DNA from: Clostridia bacterium
GTDB taxonomy: Bacteria; Bacillota_A; Clostridia; Christensenellales; CAG-138
NCBI GenBank assembly: GCA_017459315.1
Contig: JAFUDD010000299.1
Coordinates: forward strand, 1 to 5,898
Length of the DNA stretch: 5,898 nucleotides
Reading direction: 5' to 3'
Part shown: positions 1-5,674 of the stretch, in pieces
Position numbering within the stretch: position 1 is the stretch's first letter
Layout: each line of letters opens with the position of its first letter
Notes under the pieces: model-generated
The model's input: only the letters and a program-made list of their open reading frames with translations
What the model was told of the DNA's origin: nothing
Databases searched by the model: none
Translations under genes and position numbers: made by a program

Positions 1-456
1 CAGCGAACGGCTTTCCATGATCGCCTGCGTGATGCCGAGCCGCTGCCGCATCCCGAGGCTGTATTTGCCAACCGGCTTATTGGCAAGCGGATCGAGCCCA
101 ACGCGCCGGATCGTGTCCGCGACCTCCTTTAAGCCGATCTTGTTTTTCAGCGAGGCCAGAATTTCAAGGTTTTTCAGTCCTGTTAGGTTCGGCAAAAATC
201 CCGGCGTTTCGATGATCAGCCCGATGTCCTCCGGAAAGTCCACGTCCCTGCCGATCTGCTTGCCGTTTACGAAAACCTTGCCGCTTGTCGGCTGCAAAAA
301 GCCGCAGATACACTTGAACATCACGGTCTTGCCGCTGCCGTTGTTGCCGACGATGCCGTGGATCTTCCCCGCCTCAAAGTTGCGGTTGATGCCTTTCAGC
401 ACCGTGTCCTGCCCGAAGGTTTTGACAAGATCATGGATTTCGATTGCGTTTGTCAT
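1..456 (-). CDS. ABC transporter ATP-binding protein, BcrA/LanF-like (3' end cut by window edge)
   Basis: N-terminal 152 residues of a cytoplasmic ABC ATPase that should power the permease encoded upstream. Seen directly: start MTNAIEIHDLVKTFG, Walker A GNNGSGKT (residues 37-44), and the ABC signature YSLGMRQRLG (132-141), followed by ITQAIMESRSL, where the window ends just before the expected Walker B. The Q-loop position reads IIETPGF, with Glu83 replacing the usual Gln. This E-loop variant is known from lantibiotic-immunity LanF and bacitracin-type BcrA ATPases. The ATG at 456 is supported by a GAGAGG ribosome site 7 nt upstream that overlaps the TGA of the lipoprotein gene, leaving an 11-nt gap. 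It is the third gene of the permease-lipoprotein-ATPase operon. The ABC assignment is certain; the peptide-immunity subgroup is inferred from sequence style, and the substrate is unknown. Confidence 0.95.
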   Translation of the reverse strand, partial: MTNAIEIHDLVKTFGQDTVLKGINRNFEAGKIHGIVGNNGSGKTVMFKCICGFLQPTSGKVFVNGKQIGRDVDFPEDIGLIIETPGFLPNLTGLKNLEILASLKNKIGLKEVADTIRRVGLDPLANKPVGKYSLGMRQRLGITQAIMESRSL

Positions 457-463
457 GTTTCGA

Positions 464-469
464 CCTCTC
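464..469 (-). promoter_or_regulatory. Ribosome binding site of the ATPase gene, overlapping the upstream stop codon
   Basis: The minus strand reads TATTGAGAGGTCGAAACATG. The GAGAGG Shine-Dalgarno shares two bases with the TGA stop of the preceding lipoprotein gene and lies 7 nt before the ATG. This arrangement fits translational coupling of the two genes. Confidence 0.7.
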
Positions 470-1931
470 AATATCCTCTGTCCCGGTCGATGATACTGCC
501 GTCGACCGCGCTGATCGTCAGAAGCGACTGTCCGGAAAACCATGATTTGGTCCCAGTCAGATCCTTTTCCGGCATCCTCGCGTTGTAGGTATATCCCATG
601 AAATCCCACACCGGCAGCAGGTAGCATTCGCCGTTGCCGTCCTGCTTTTTCACGCGCATATAGGAAAGGCAGATGCGCTCGACGACCATCTGTTCCGTCG
701 ATTCCGGATCGCCCTTTTCTGCCGGGTCGAGATAGATCGACCGGAAGATCTGCTGCTCAAACAATTCCAGAATCCGTTCAAACGGCAGCAGCGCAATATT
801 TTCATTCTCTGTTTTCACAACGACGAACGCGTTGTACCAGATCAGCGCCGTCACCTTGCCGTCCCGCACAAGCGCGCTTGCATATTCGGGACGGACCGGA
901 TCGTCATAGTCCGAGGAAACGCCTGCCGACTGCTTTGCCGTATCGGAGCCGTGGAAGGCGGAATACGGATAGCACGGGATTCCGTCCACAGTTCGGACCA
1001 GCGTGACCGTGTACTCCTTCGGTGGAAATTTTTCCGGCGAAAGGTTGTAATACTTCAAAAGCAGCTCTTCTTTATATGTGATCCCGGATGCAAGAAACGA
1101 CGCGTCCGTCATGTCCGAAATGAGCGTTTCGGCGACGCGCATCGCAGCCTCTTCTTTCGCATTTTCCGGCGCGCGGGCGTCTAAGGGCATCGGCGCGGAG
1201 CCCGTTTCGTCGTAAAAGAAGATGTGGCTGCCCGCGATCCCCAGATAGCGGTTCGCTTCGTCCGAAACGATTGTGCATTCGCTCGTAAAGCTGCCCGTCC
1301 ACGGTTCCGAGGGCCCCGGCTCCGGGAGCTCGGCGTAACTCTTCATGTGCTGACTCATGTTGAACTCCGCGCCTTCGCGATAGCTTTCATACGGAAAATC
1401 CTCGCCGTAGATGCGGTTGTCGTAGTTGCTGATCTCCTGCGTGTATTCCTCGATCGTATGCTTTGCGCGTGTCTGATCCGCAAGCGCGCGATTGTAGTTA
1501 AAATACGGTCCGTCGCCGAGGAGCAGCTTCGTAATATGCTCGCGCTCCCCGGGCGTGAAGTCTTTCACCTGCACCGTATACACCGGCACTTTGGACACGT
1601 CCGGGATCTCCACGTCCGCGTCGATCTCGACCTTCAATGTGCCGCCGTAGACCTTGTTTTCAACCGCGTCAGTACAACGCTCCGGCGCGCCGAGCACGTC
1701 CGCAAGCGTATTGACCGCCGGCGCTTCGGGCTGTTCGCTCGCGGGCTCTCCCGCCACGGGCTCATTCGCTCCTGCGGAAGGCGATTGGACCGCATAGCCC
1801 GATACCGGCTTGCTGTCGATGACATCCTCGATCGTGCCGTCGCCCTTGTTGAACACAGCCTCCTGCTGCGGCGTGGGGACACAGGCGAAAAGCAGCATAC
1901 AGAGCAGACAGACAATAATAATTCTTTTCAT
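468..1931 (-). CDS. Lipoprotein LP1, large extracytoplasmic family protein in an ABC transporter operon
   Basis: A 487-residue predicted lipoprotein anchored on the outer face of the cytoplasmic membrane. The signal peptide is MKRIIIVCLLCMLLFAC, with Cys17 as the lipidated residue (lipobox LFAC). A Pro/Glu/Ala-rich linker follows (about 45-75), then a globular region with a GAPERCTD motif (82-88), an AETLISDM helix (267-274), LLPFERILELF (381-391), YLLPVWDFMGY (437-447) and a C-terminal ISAVDGSIIDRDRGY. It is a distant paralogue of LP2 (4148-5518), sharing C-x-PTP, N-x-GD, PER-x-TD, an ECT triplet, a L-PFE motif and a terminal A-x-DG. The ATG at 1931 has AGGAG 6 nt upstream and starts 11 nt after the permease stop. 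I do not recognise a function. The family may be DUF6034 (from memory, unverified). Its position between permease and ATPase suggests an accessory or sensing subunit of that transporter, possibly analogous to LanI-type immunity lipoproteins, which it does not obviously resemble. Confidence 0.88.
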   Translation of the reverse strand: MKRIIIVCLLCMLLFACVPTPQQEAVFNKGDGTIEDVIDSKPVSGYAVQSPSAGANEPVAGEPASEQPEAPAVNTLADVLGAPERCTDAVENKVYGGTLKVEIDADVEIPDVSKVPVYTVQVKDFTPGEREHITKLLLGDGPYFNYNRALADQTRAKHTIEEYTQEISNYDNRIYGEDFPYESYREGAEFNMSQHMKSYAELPEPGPSEPWTGSFTSECTIVSDEANRYLGIAGSHIFFYDETGSAPMPLDARAPENAKEEAAMRVAETLISDMTDASFLASGITYKEELLLKYYNLSPEKFPPKEYTVTLVRTVDGIPCYPYSAFHGSDTAKQSAGVSSDYDDPVRPEYASALVRDGKVTALIWYNAFVVVKTENENIALLPFERILELFEQQIFRSIYLDPAEKGDPESTEQMVVERICLSYMRVKKQDGNGECYLLPVWDFMGYTYNARMPEKDLTGTKSWFSGQSLLTISAVDGSIIDRDRGY

Positions 1932-1942
1932 AGGTTTCTCCT

Positions 1943-3682
1943 TTACGATTGTTCCGTGCCGAGGAACATAAAGTTATAGCTGCGTATCGCGCGCAGAATC
2001 AAAAACATCAGCAGCGCGATCAGCGCGGCGAAGATCGCAAACGTCTGCCAAAGCCGCGGCAATAGATCATAGCCGAAGTTATGCATGTGATAGGTCGCGT
2101 GGTTCAAGGGGCTGAGCCACCCGGTCAGCACGTTCGCCTTATACATCAGCTCGTCCGGCAGGTGCAAAAGCTGCTTAAACAGTTCGGGATTCAGCAGAAA
2201 CCCGTACAGCGAGAACCCGAACGCCGCCGCGACGCCGGCGCTCTTGCCGAAGCGTAATTTGCAGTACAGCATCAGCAGCACGAGCGTCAGCGTATAGGCG
2301 AGCATCAGGAGGAAAATGACAAAGGCGCATTGGTACGGGCGGGACATTTCGAGCGTCTTGACTAAAGCGGGCAGCGCGACCGCCTTGCCCGCGCCGGAAT
2401 ACCCGAGGATCGCGGCGGTTTCCGACCACATATTGCCGATAAAGCTGTTCTGCGCGCAGATCAGCGACGTGGCGACAAAGATGAACACCATATAGATCGC
2501 CGTCGCCGCCACGATGTACAAAAGCTGTCCCCACGCCCACGTGTAGCGCTTCATGCGTACCAGGTAATACGGCACGCCCGCGCCGAGGAACGGAATGTCC
2601 GCAAACAGCAGGACGAGCAGCAAGGAGATCAGCAGCACGGAGTTCGCGTCTCCGAACGTCCACACGAACGGCTCGAACGCCTGCATCGCGGTGTTCATGT
2701 CGTAGGCAAACGACGCCGCCTTGTCGGAAAGCAGAAAGCACAGGATGAACGCGAGCGCAAACGTCAGCACGATGCGCATATTCCCGCGCCACATGCGGAA
2801 ATTGTACCCACAGACCGACAGCACCTTATGCAGCGGCCCGGCCTTGCCGGAGGGGCGCTTTGCCCTGTCGATCCGGTTCTGGATCGGACGCGGCTTGAAG
2901 ATCTGCCGGAACCGGTGCTCGGCTTCGCCGCCGCGCAGCTTGTTTTCGGTCAGCGCATAGAAGCCGAGCAGCAGGATCGTCAGGATAATGGCGGTCAGAA
3001 GCATCGCGCTCTTGCCGCCGAGCGGCCACGCGCCGTTCAGCGTCAGATAGTTTTTCGGGTTCAGCATGAACGTCGAGCGGAAATAGCGTTCCTGCAAAAT
3101 GATCAAGACGTAATACAGGATGAACGGTGCGGCGTAGGCCAGATAGATGTTCCCGGTCATGGTGGAAAGCAGCATCCCGACGAGCGCCCAGCACGCGCCC
3201 TGCAAAAAGAACAGCCACGCCCGAAATGCGATCTGCCCGAACAGCGGCTCCACATAATAGTCCACCAGGACCTCATGCGGCATCAAAAGCAGCGCAAACA
3301 GCCCGTAGGCCGCAAAGATGCCGACGACCAAGGCCAGTCCGCCGGAGAGCGCGCAGCCGATCTCCTTGCCGACGACGTACTTTGTCACGCTTGTCCGCGG
3401 GAGGAACGATTTGATATAGCCGCTTTTTTCGTCGTCCACAAACGCCGAGGTATAGGGGATCGCGGCGATGATCGGCGTGACGAGCAGCAGCATATCGCTG
3501 CCCATCGCCTTCAGCAGCAGCGTTTCATGGTAGCCCAAGGCGCAGTAGGGGTATTCGGAGAAAAAGACTTCGTACAGATCGGAAAAGGCCGCAAAGCAAA
3601 GGCACAGCAGCGCCCCGCCCGCCGCGAGCCAAAAATACAGTCCGCCGATGGCGCGCTTTACGTCGGTCCAGATCGTTCTCAT
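1943..3682 (-). CDS. ABC-2-type permease, double-length fused protein with about 12 membrane segments
   Basis: A 579-residue integral membrane protein, probably the membrane domain of the transporter powered by the ATPase at 1-456. Hydrophobic segments lie near residues 11-33, 62-80, 108-133, 150-172, 177-196, 226-244, 301-319, 346-364, 386-409, 451-473, 479-497 and 544-564. After the second segment comes DDEKSGYIKSFLPRTSVTKY (83-102), the acidic-Gly-Arg-Tyr loop typical of ABC-2 permeases. The second half has a similar loop, LGAGVPYYLVRMKRYTWAWG (366-385), so the protein looks like two six-helix permeases joined by a basic linker (about 247-287). Single-half permeases of this class are usually about 230-300 residues. 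The start chosen is the ATG at 3682, because GAGGGGG lies 5 nt upstream; an in-frame start 13 codons earlier (3721) has no such site. It is the first gene of the operon, and LP1 follows after 11 nt. The substrate is unknown; antimicrobial peptide or lipid export or immunity is the best guess. Confidence 0.88.
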   Translation of the reverse strand: MRTIWTDVKRAIGGLYFWLAAGGALLCLCFAAFSDLYEVFFSEYPYCALGYHETLLLKAMGSDMLLLVTPIIAAIPYTSAFVDDEKSGYIKSFLPRTSVTKYVVGKEIGCALSGGLALVVGIFAAYGLFALLLMPHEVLVDYYVEPLFGQIAFRAWLFFLQGACWALVGMLLSTMTGNIYLAYAAPFILYYVLIILQERYFRSTFMLNPKNYLTLNGAWPLGGKSAMLLTAIILTILLLGFYALTENKLRGGEAEHRFRQIFKPRPIQNRIDRAKRPSGKAGPLHKVLSVCGYNFRMWRGNMRIVLTFALAFILCFLLSDKAASFAYDMNTAMQAFEPFVWTFGDANSVLLISLLLVLLFADIPFLGAGVPYYLVRMKRYTWAWGQLLYIVAATAIYMVFIFVATSLICAQNSFIGNMWSETAAILGYSGAGKAVALPALVKTLEMSRPYQCAFVIFLLMLAYTLTLVLLMLYCKLRFGKSAGVAAAFGFSLYGFLLNPELFKQLLHLPDELMYKANVLTGWLSPLNHATYHMHNFGYDLLPRLWQTFAIFAALIALLMFLILRAIRSYNFMFLGTEQS

Positions 3683-3687
3683 GCGTT

Positions 3688-3694
3688 CCCCCTC
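3688..3694 (-). promoter_or_regulatory. Ribosome binding site deciding the permease start
   Basis: GAGGGGG on the minus strand lies 5 nt before the ATG at 3682. It favours MRTIWTDVKRAIGG as the N-terminus over the longer in-frame reading from 3721, whose extra 13 residues (MYRQGFREKEGER) would be encoded across the ribosome site itself. Confidence 0.8.
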
Positions 3695-3758
3695 TTTTTC
3701 CCGAAAGCCTTGTCGATACAAACAGTATAAAAGGTATTTATGGCCAAACTGTTACTAA

Positions 3759-3783
3759 GTTGTCTCGAAGTTGTAATTTGTTG
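3759..3783. repeat. Helically phased GTTG direct repeats, possible operator
   Basis: On the plus strand, AAGTTGTC and AAGTTGTAA occur as direct repeats (GTTGT at 3759 and 3770), with a further GTTG at 3780. The spacings are 11 and 10 bases, about one helical turn each. The GTTGTAA heptamer (3770-3776) also occurs in the dyads of both 90-bp repeat copies (3866-3872 and 5600-5606), which suggests the same DNA-binding protein could act at all three places. This is inference from short motifs only. Confidence 0.3.
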
Positions 3784-3790
3784 CGGCCCC

Positions 3791-3813
3791 GGCGCTCTCC
3801 TTATAAGAGCGCC
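3791..3813. other. Strong GC-rich hairpin without U-tract in the permease leader
   Basis: GGCGCTCT, a 7-base loop, then AGAGCGCC form a perfect 8-bp stem. Flanking GCGGC/GCCGC bases can extend it past a short internal loop. Neither strand has a T-run after it, so it is not a standard intrinsic terminator. In minus-strand RNA the loop and the start of the 3' arm contain AAGGAG, resembling a ribosome site, but no start codon follows at a suitable distance. It may stabilise the operon mRNA or serve as an attenuation structure. Confidence 0.55.
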
Positions 3814-3850
3814 CCGCCGCCCGCCCGGTCGCTTCCGTTGTTCTCTATAC

Positions 3851-3940
3851 CGATTATACAGCCGAGTTGTAACAGAATTGCGTTATAAGTATGAACAAGT
3901 CCCATTTTCCGCAAAGATTCCGCATTTCTTTTACAAAACC
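3851..3940 (-). repeat. 90-bp conserved intergenic element, copy A (upstream of the permease operon)
   Basis: It aligns without gaps to 5585-5674, with 81 of 90 bases identical. The plus-strand block 3862-3898 (CCGAGTTGTAACAG through GTATGAACAA) is unchanged between the copies. On the minus strand, which is the coding direction of both downstream units, it carries TATAAT (3858-3853) overlapping the dyad at 3857-3871. Each copy precedes a transcription unit encoding a family lipoprotein, so a shared promoter/operator module is the likely reading. Differences between copies do not favour synonymous change in either frame that stays open across it, which argues against a peptide. Confidence 0.85.
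3857..3871. promoter_or_regulatory. Operator-like dyad overlapping a TATAAT box, copy A
   Basis: TACAGC-CGA-GTTGTA on the plus strand, one mismatch from a perfect inverted repeat. It overlaps a minus-strand TATAAT (3858-3853). An alternative minus-strand promoter reading is TTACAA (3872-3867), a 17-bp spacer, then TATAGA (3849-3844). In either reading the dyad lies inside the promoter, where a bound regulator would block RNA polymerase. Confidence 0.45.
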
Positions 3941-3960
3941 CCGGCGCTGGCGCGTCGGGG
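3933..3960 (-). terminator. Intrinsic terminator candidate after LP2 and its remnant
   Basis: On the minus strand, CCCCGACGC-GCCA-GCGCCGGGG forms a GC-rich stem of nine positions with one A-C mismatch, followed by TTTTG. It would end the LP2 transcript about 190 bases past the LP2 stop codon. Its T-run lies inside the first bases of repeat copy A, so the end of one unit directly abuts the control region of the next. Read on the plus strand the stem is better (G-T wobble instead of the mismatch) but no T-run follows. Confidence 0.6.
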
Positions 3961-4017
3961 GGAAGAATATCCGTATATTGACAAGGGAAAGACGGCCACA
4001 GAATGGTAAGGCCCGCG

Positions 4018-4146
4018 TCATCGGAAGGAACCGCCCATGTGAACACGCGTGCCGTCGATGGCATTAAAGCCGTAGGCAAAGGGTTTGTCCGTCTGTTTTT
4101 CATGATGCAAGTCGTAAGCATCCATCAGGTATGATCGGTTTTCCGC
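4018..4146 (-). pseudogene. Remnant: C-terminal tail of a third LP2-like lipoprotein gene
   Basis: Directly after the LP2 stop, in a different frame, the minus strand encodes AENRSYLMDAYDLHHEKQT followed by DKPFAYGFNAIDGTRVHMGG-SFR and a TGA at 4020-4018. The 12 residues AYGFNAIDGTRV (4077-4042) are identical to the C-terminal motif of LP2 (4201-4166), yet 9 of the 12 codons differ, all at the third base. That pattern points to an old paralogue long held under protein-level selection, not a fresh duplication. YLM before it also matches YLM in LP2, with the intervening region shortened. No ribosome site precedes the possible ATG at 4125, and the frame is closed upstream by a TGA inside the LP2 3' end, so a translated 35-residue peptide is unlikely. 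Confidence 0.75.
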
Positions 4147-4147
4147 T

Positions 4148-5518
4148 TTATTCACCCGACATCTTCACGCGTGTGCCGTCAATCGCGTTGAATCCGTATG
4201 CGATCACGCCTGCGCATTTCTGACTGCCGGGCAGGTCTTTATCGTAAACGCCGATCATACACACCCATGTCGGCATCAAATACGCCAGTTCCTTTTCGTC
4301 ACGTGCTCGCTGAACCGACAGCGTCAAAATAAGCTGTTCAACCCGCAATTCATAACCGGTTCTCTCCTTTAGATATGCCACGCCCACGCTGATACTGCGC
4401 TTGAGAATATCCTTCAGCTCCTCAAACGGCATCAGCCGCACATCTTCGTTGACAACCTCCTGCACGGCATACGGATAGACCCATGCAAAGTCTTCTACGC
4501 CCTGCTCGCTCACGTATATCTTTATGGATTCATTTCCCATTCCGGCGTTGTAGGTCGGGATATTCGCATAGGACAGGAATCCGCTGGTTGCGCCGTCATA
4601 ATACTTTACGTCCAGCGGATAATATTCATAGTTTCTGACGTATTGCAAATACCATCCCGTACTCCATATCGCGTTGCCCTCCAGATCAAAGTAGCAGGCC
4701 TCCTCCTGCTTGCAAAGCGAAAAGCCCTCAATATTGACACCGCGCAAAAAGGCTTCCGCCTGCTCCCGCGCCTGTTCCGATGAGAGGCTTGGTATAACCG
4801 TCGTCATTTCTTCCGATTCTTCCTCTTCGTCTCCGAAAAGCAGAACGCCGTCTTCCACGTCCGTCTTGGAATATACGATGCCGGTGTTCCGACGGCTGAA
4901 AAGCAATCCACTTGCAGAAGCGGACGCTTTCATCTTTTGTCCTTTTGCGGTCAACAGGGTGATCTGAAGCGGCTCGTCCGTACACTCGATATGATTCGTC
5001 TCTATGAATTCTGCGTCTGTGGCCGTTGCTTGCTGCTTGTCCCAGTTCAGTTCTCTGGCACGCTTTGTTTTGCCGAGCTCCATAGCGCGGCGGATGGCTT
5101 CGTCATAGTCCTCCTCGGATAAGCCGGTTCCCTCCCGGTATGCGATCACGTCCGGAAACATAGCGTCCATGATCGGCTGCATCATCTCTTTTGTGAATCC
5201 CGTCCTTTTGACGGTTCTTACGGGAAAAACGGTTTGTCCCGAGGTGATGACCTCCGCATCGATCTGTACGGTGATGTATTTCGTTTTGATTTCGTCCGTC
5301 CACCGCTCCGGCACAGCGAAGGTCGGCAGCGGCTGATCGGTTCCGCTGCCGGTCGGCGCCGGTGTTTCCTCGATGCGTTTTTCGGCAAGGTTATCCCCGC
5401 GGTTCACGATAAACTCCGTTTCCGGCGTCGGCTGACAGGCAAGCCCTATCGCCATTCCGCCCGCTGCAAGCCAAAGGCACAGCTTACGGATCACACGCTT
5501 TTCCTTCTTCCTAACCAT
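4148..5518 (-). CDS. Lipoprotein LP2, paralogue of LP1, apparently a single-gene unit
   Basis: A 456-residue predicted lipoprotein. A basic N-terminus (MVRKKEKRVIRK) and hydrophobic core lead to GLAC, with Cys28 as the probable lipidation site; the lipobox is imperfect, with Gly at -3. CQPTPETEFIVNRGDN, matching CVPTP...NKGDG of LP1, follows, then a Thr/Pro-rich linker and a PERWTD motif (70-75). Further on are an acidic run DEEEESEE (230-237), an AREQAEAFL helix (250-258), VNEDVRLMPFEELKDIL (356-372) and the C-terminal AYGFNAIDGTRVKMSGE. Start choice: the ATG at 5518 has GAGGGG 9 nt upstream; an in-frame GTG at 5551 is longer but spoils the signal peptide layout and lacks a clear site. Repeat copy B supplies a promoter-like region about 70 bases upstream. 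No permease or ATPase accompanies it, so it may work with the neighbouring transporter. Function is not recognised; possibly DUF6034 (unverified). Confidence 0.88.
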   Translation of the reverse strand: MVRKKEKRVIRKLCLWLAAGGMAIGLACQPTPETEFIVNRGDNLAEKRIEETPAPTGSGTDQPLPTFAVPERWTDEIKTKYITVQIDAEVITSGQTVFPVRTVKRTGFTKEMMQPIMDAMFPDVIAYREGTGLSEEDYDEAIRRAMELGKTKRARELNWDKQQATATDAEFIETNHIECTDEPLQITLLTAKGQKMKASASASGLLFSRRNTGIVYSKTDVEDGVLLFGDEEEESEEMTTVIPSLSSEQAREQAEAFLRGVNIEGFSLCKQEEACYFDLEGNAIWSTGWYLQYVRNYEYYPLDVKYYDGATSGFLSYANIPTYNAGMGNESIKIYVSEQGVEDFAWVYPYAVQEVVNEDVRLMPFEELKDILKRSISVGVAYLKERTGYELRVEQLILTLSVQRARDEKELAYLMPTWVCMIGVYDKDLPGSQKCAGVIAYGFNAIDGTRVKMSGE

Positions 5519-5527
5519 ACACACTCG

Positions 5528-5533
5528 CCCCTC
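5528..5533 (-). promoter_or_regulatory. Ribosome binding site deciding the LP2 start
   Basis: GAGGGG on the minus strand, 9 nt before the ATG at 5518. It supports starting LP2 with MVRKKEKRVIRK and not at the in-frame GTG at 5551. Confidence 0.65.
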
Positions 5534-5584
5534 GTTTCTTTTGCAGCGCACGCCATGCTTTCGCTTTCCTGCTGCTCAATATAT

Positions 5585-5674
5585 CAATTATACAACCGAG
5601 TTGTAACAGAATTGCGTTATAAGTATGAACAAATTCTATTTCCTGCAAAGATTCCGCATTTCTTTGACAAACCC
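5585..5674 (-). repeat. 90-bp conserved intergenic element, copy B (upstream of LP2)
   Basis: Second copy of the element at 3851-3940, ungapped, with 9 differences, four of them clustered at 5635-5644. It lies between the terminator of the upstream gene and LP2, with its TATAAT (5592-5587) about 70 bases before the LP2 ATG. Sequence outside the 90 bp does not align well, so the boundary is sharp on both sides. It is probably a shared regulatory module, or alternatively a dispersed genomic repeat. Confidence 0.85.
5591..5605. promoter_or_regulatory. Perfect operator-like dyad overlapping a TATAAT box, copy B
   Basis: TACAAC-CGA-GTTGTA is a perfect 6-3-6 inverted repeat. It overlaps a minus-strand TATAAT (5592-5587). 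An alternative promoter reading on the same strand is TTACAA (5606-5601), a 17-bp spacer, then TATATT (5583-5578), which would place the dyad across the -35 and spacer. The regulator is unknown and none is encoded in the window. Confidence 0.5.

Larger units (their letters stand above)
3683..3850 (-). promoter_or_regulatory. Leader region of the permease operon
   Basis: There is no convincing gene in these 168 bases. If transcription starts at the TATAAT box of repeat copy A (3853-3858), this is a 5' untranslated leader of about 165 nt. It holds the hairpin at 3791-3813 and the GTTG motif cluster at 3759-3783. A weak second -10 candidate, TATACT, lies at 3724-3729, but no good -35 sits 16-18 bp upstream, so an independent promoter here is doubtful. 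The equivalent leader of LP2 is much shorter, about 60 nt, and lacks both elements. Confidence 0.45.

Noticed and set aside
1224..1979. 251-codon plus-strand open frame opposite LP1
   Set aside because: The composition is Arg/Leu/Val low-complexity typical of antisense frames, with no ribosome site. LP1 on the minus strand has a signal peptide, a lipobox and a paralogue.
3683..3721. Longer permease start at 3721 adding MYRQGFREKEGER
   Set aside because: The strong GAGGGGG site 5 nt before the ATG at 3682 would lie inside the coding sequence, and the added residues do not fit the usual short basic N-terminus of this family.
2828..3730. 300-codon plus-strand open frame opposite the permease gene
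   Set aside because: An antisense shadow of a GC-rich gene: the translation is rich in Arg/Gln with no membrane or domain pattern, while the minus-strand reading is a clear permease with a strong ribosome site.
3973..3987. Near-palindromic AATATCCGTATATT next to TTGACA on the plus strand
   Set aside because: No -10 box follows at 16-18 bp and no plus-strand gene lies downstream, so neither a promoter nor an operator can be supported.
3740..4009. Plus-strand open frame whose translation (RVVTELRYKYEQ... AKIPHFF) is shared with a plus-strand frame at 5581-5690
   Set aside because: The similarity is just the 90-bp DNA repeat read in frame. Nearly all base differences between copies change the amino acid, with no excess of synonymous change, and there is no ribosome site.
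5491..5556. 21-codon upstream frame (MACAAKETRGEC...) overlapping the LP2 start out of frame, preceded by AGGAAAG
   Set aside because: A leader peptide is possible, but codon content is unremarkable, there is no counterpart before the permease and no attenuator structure follows it.
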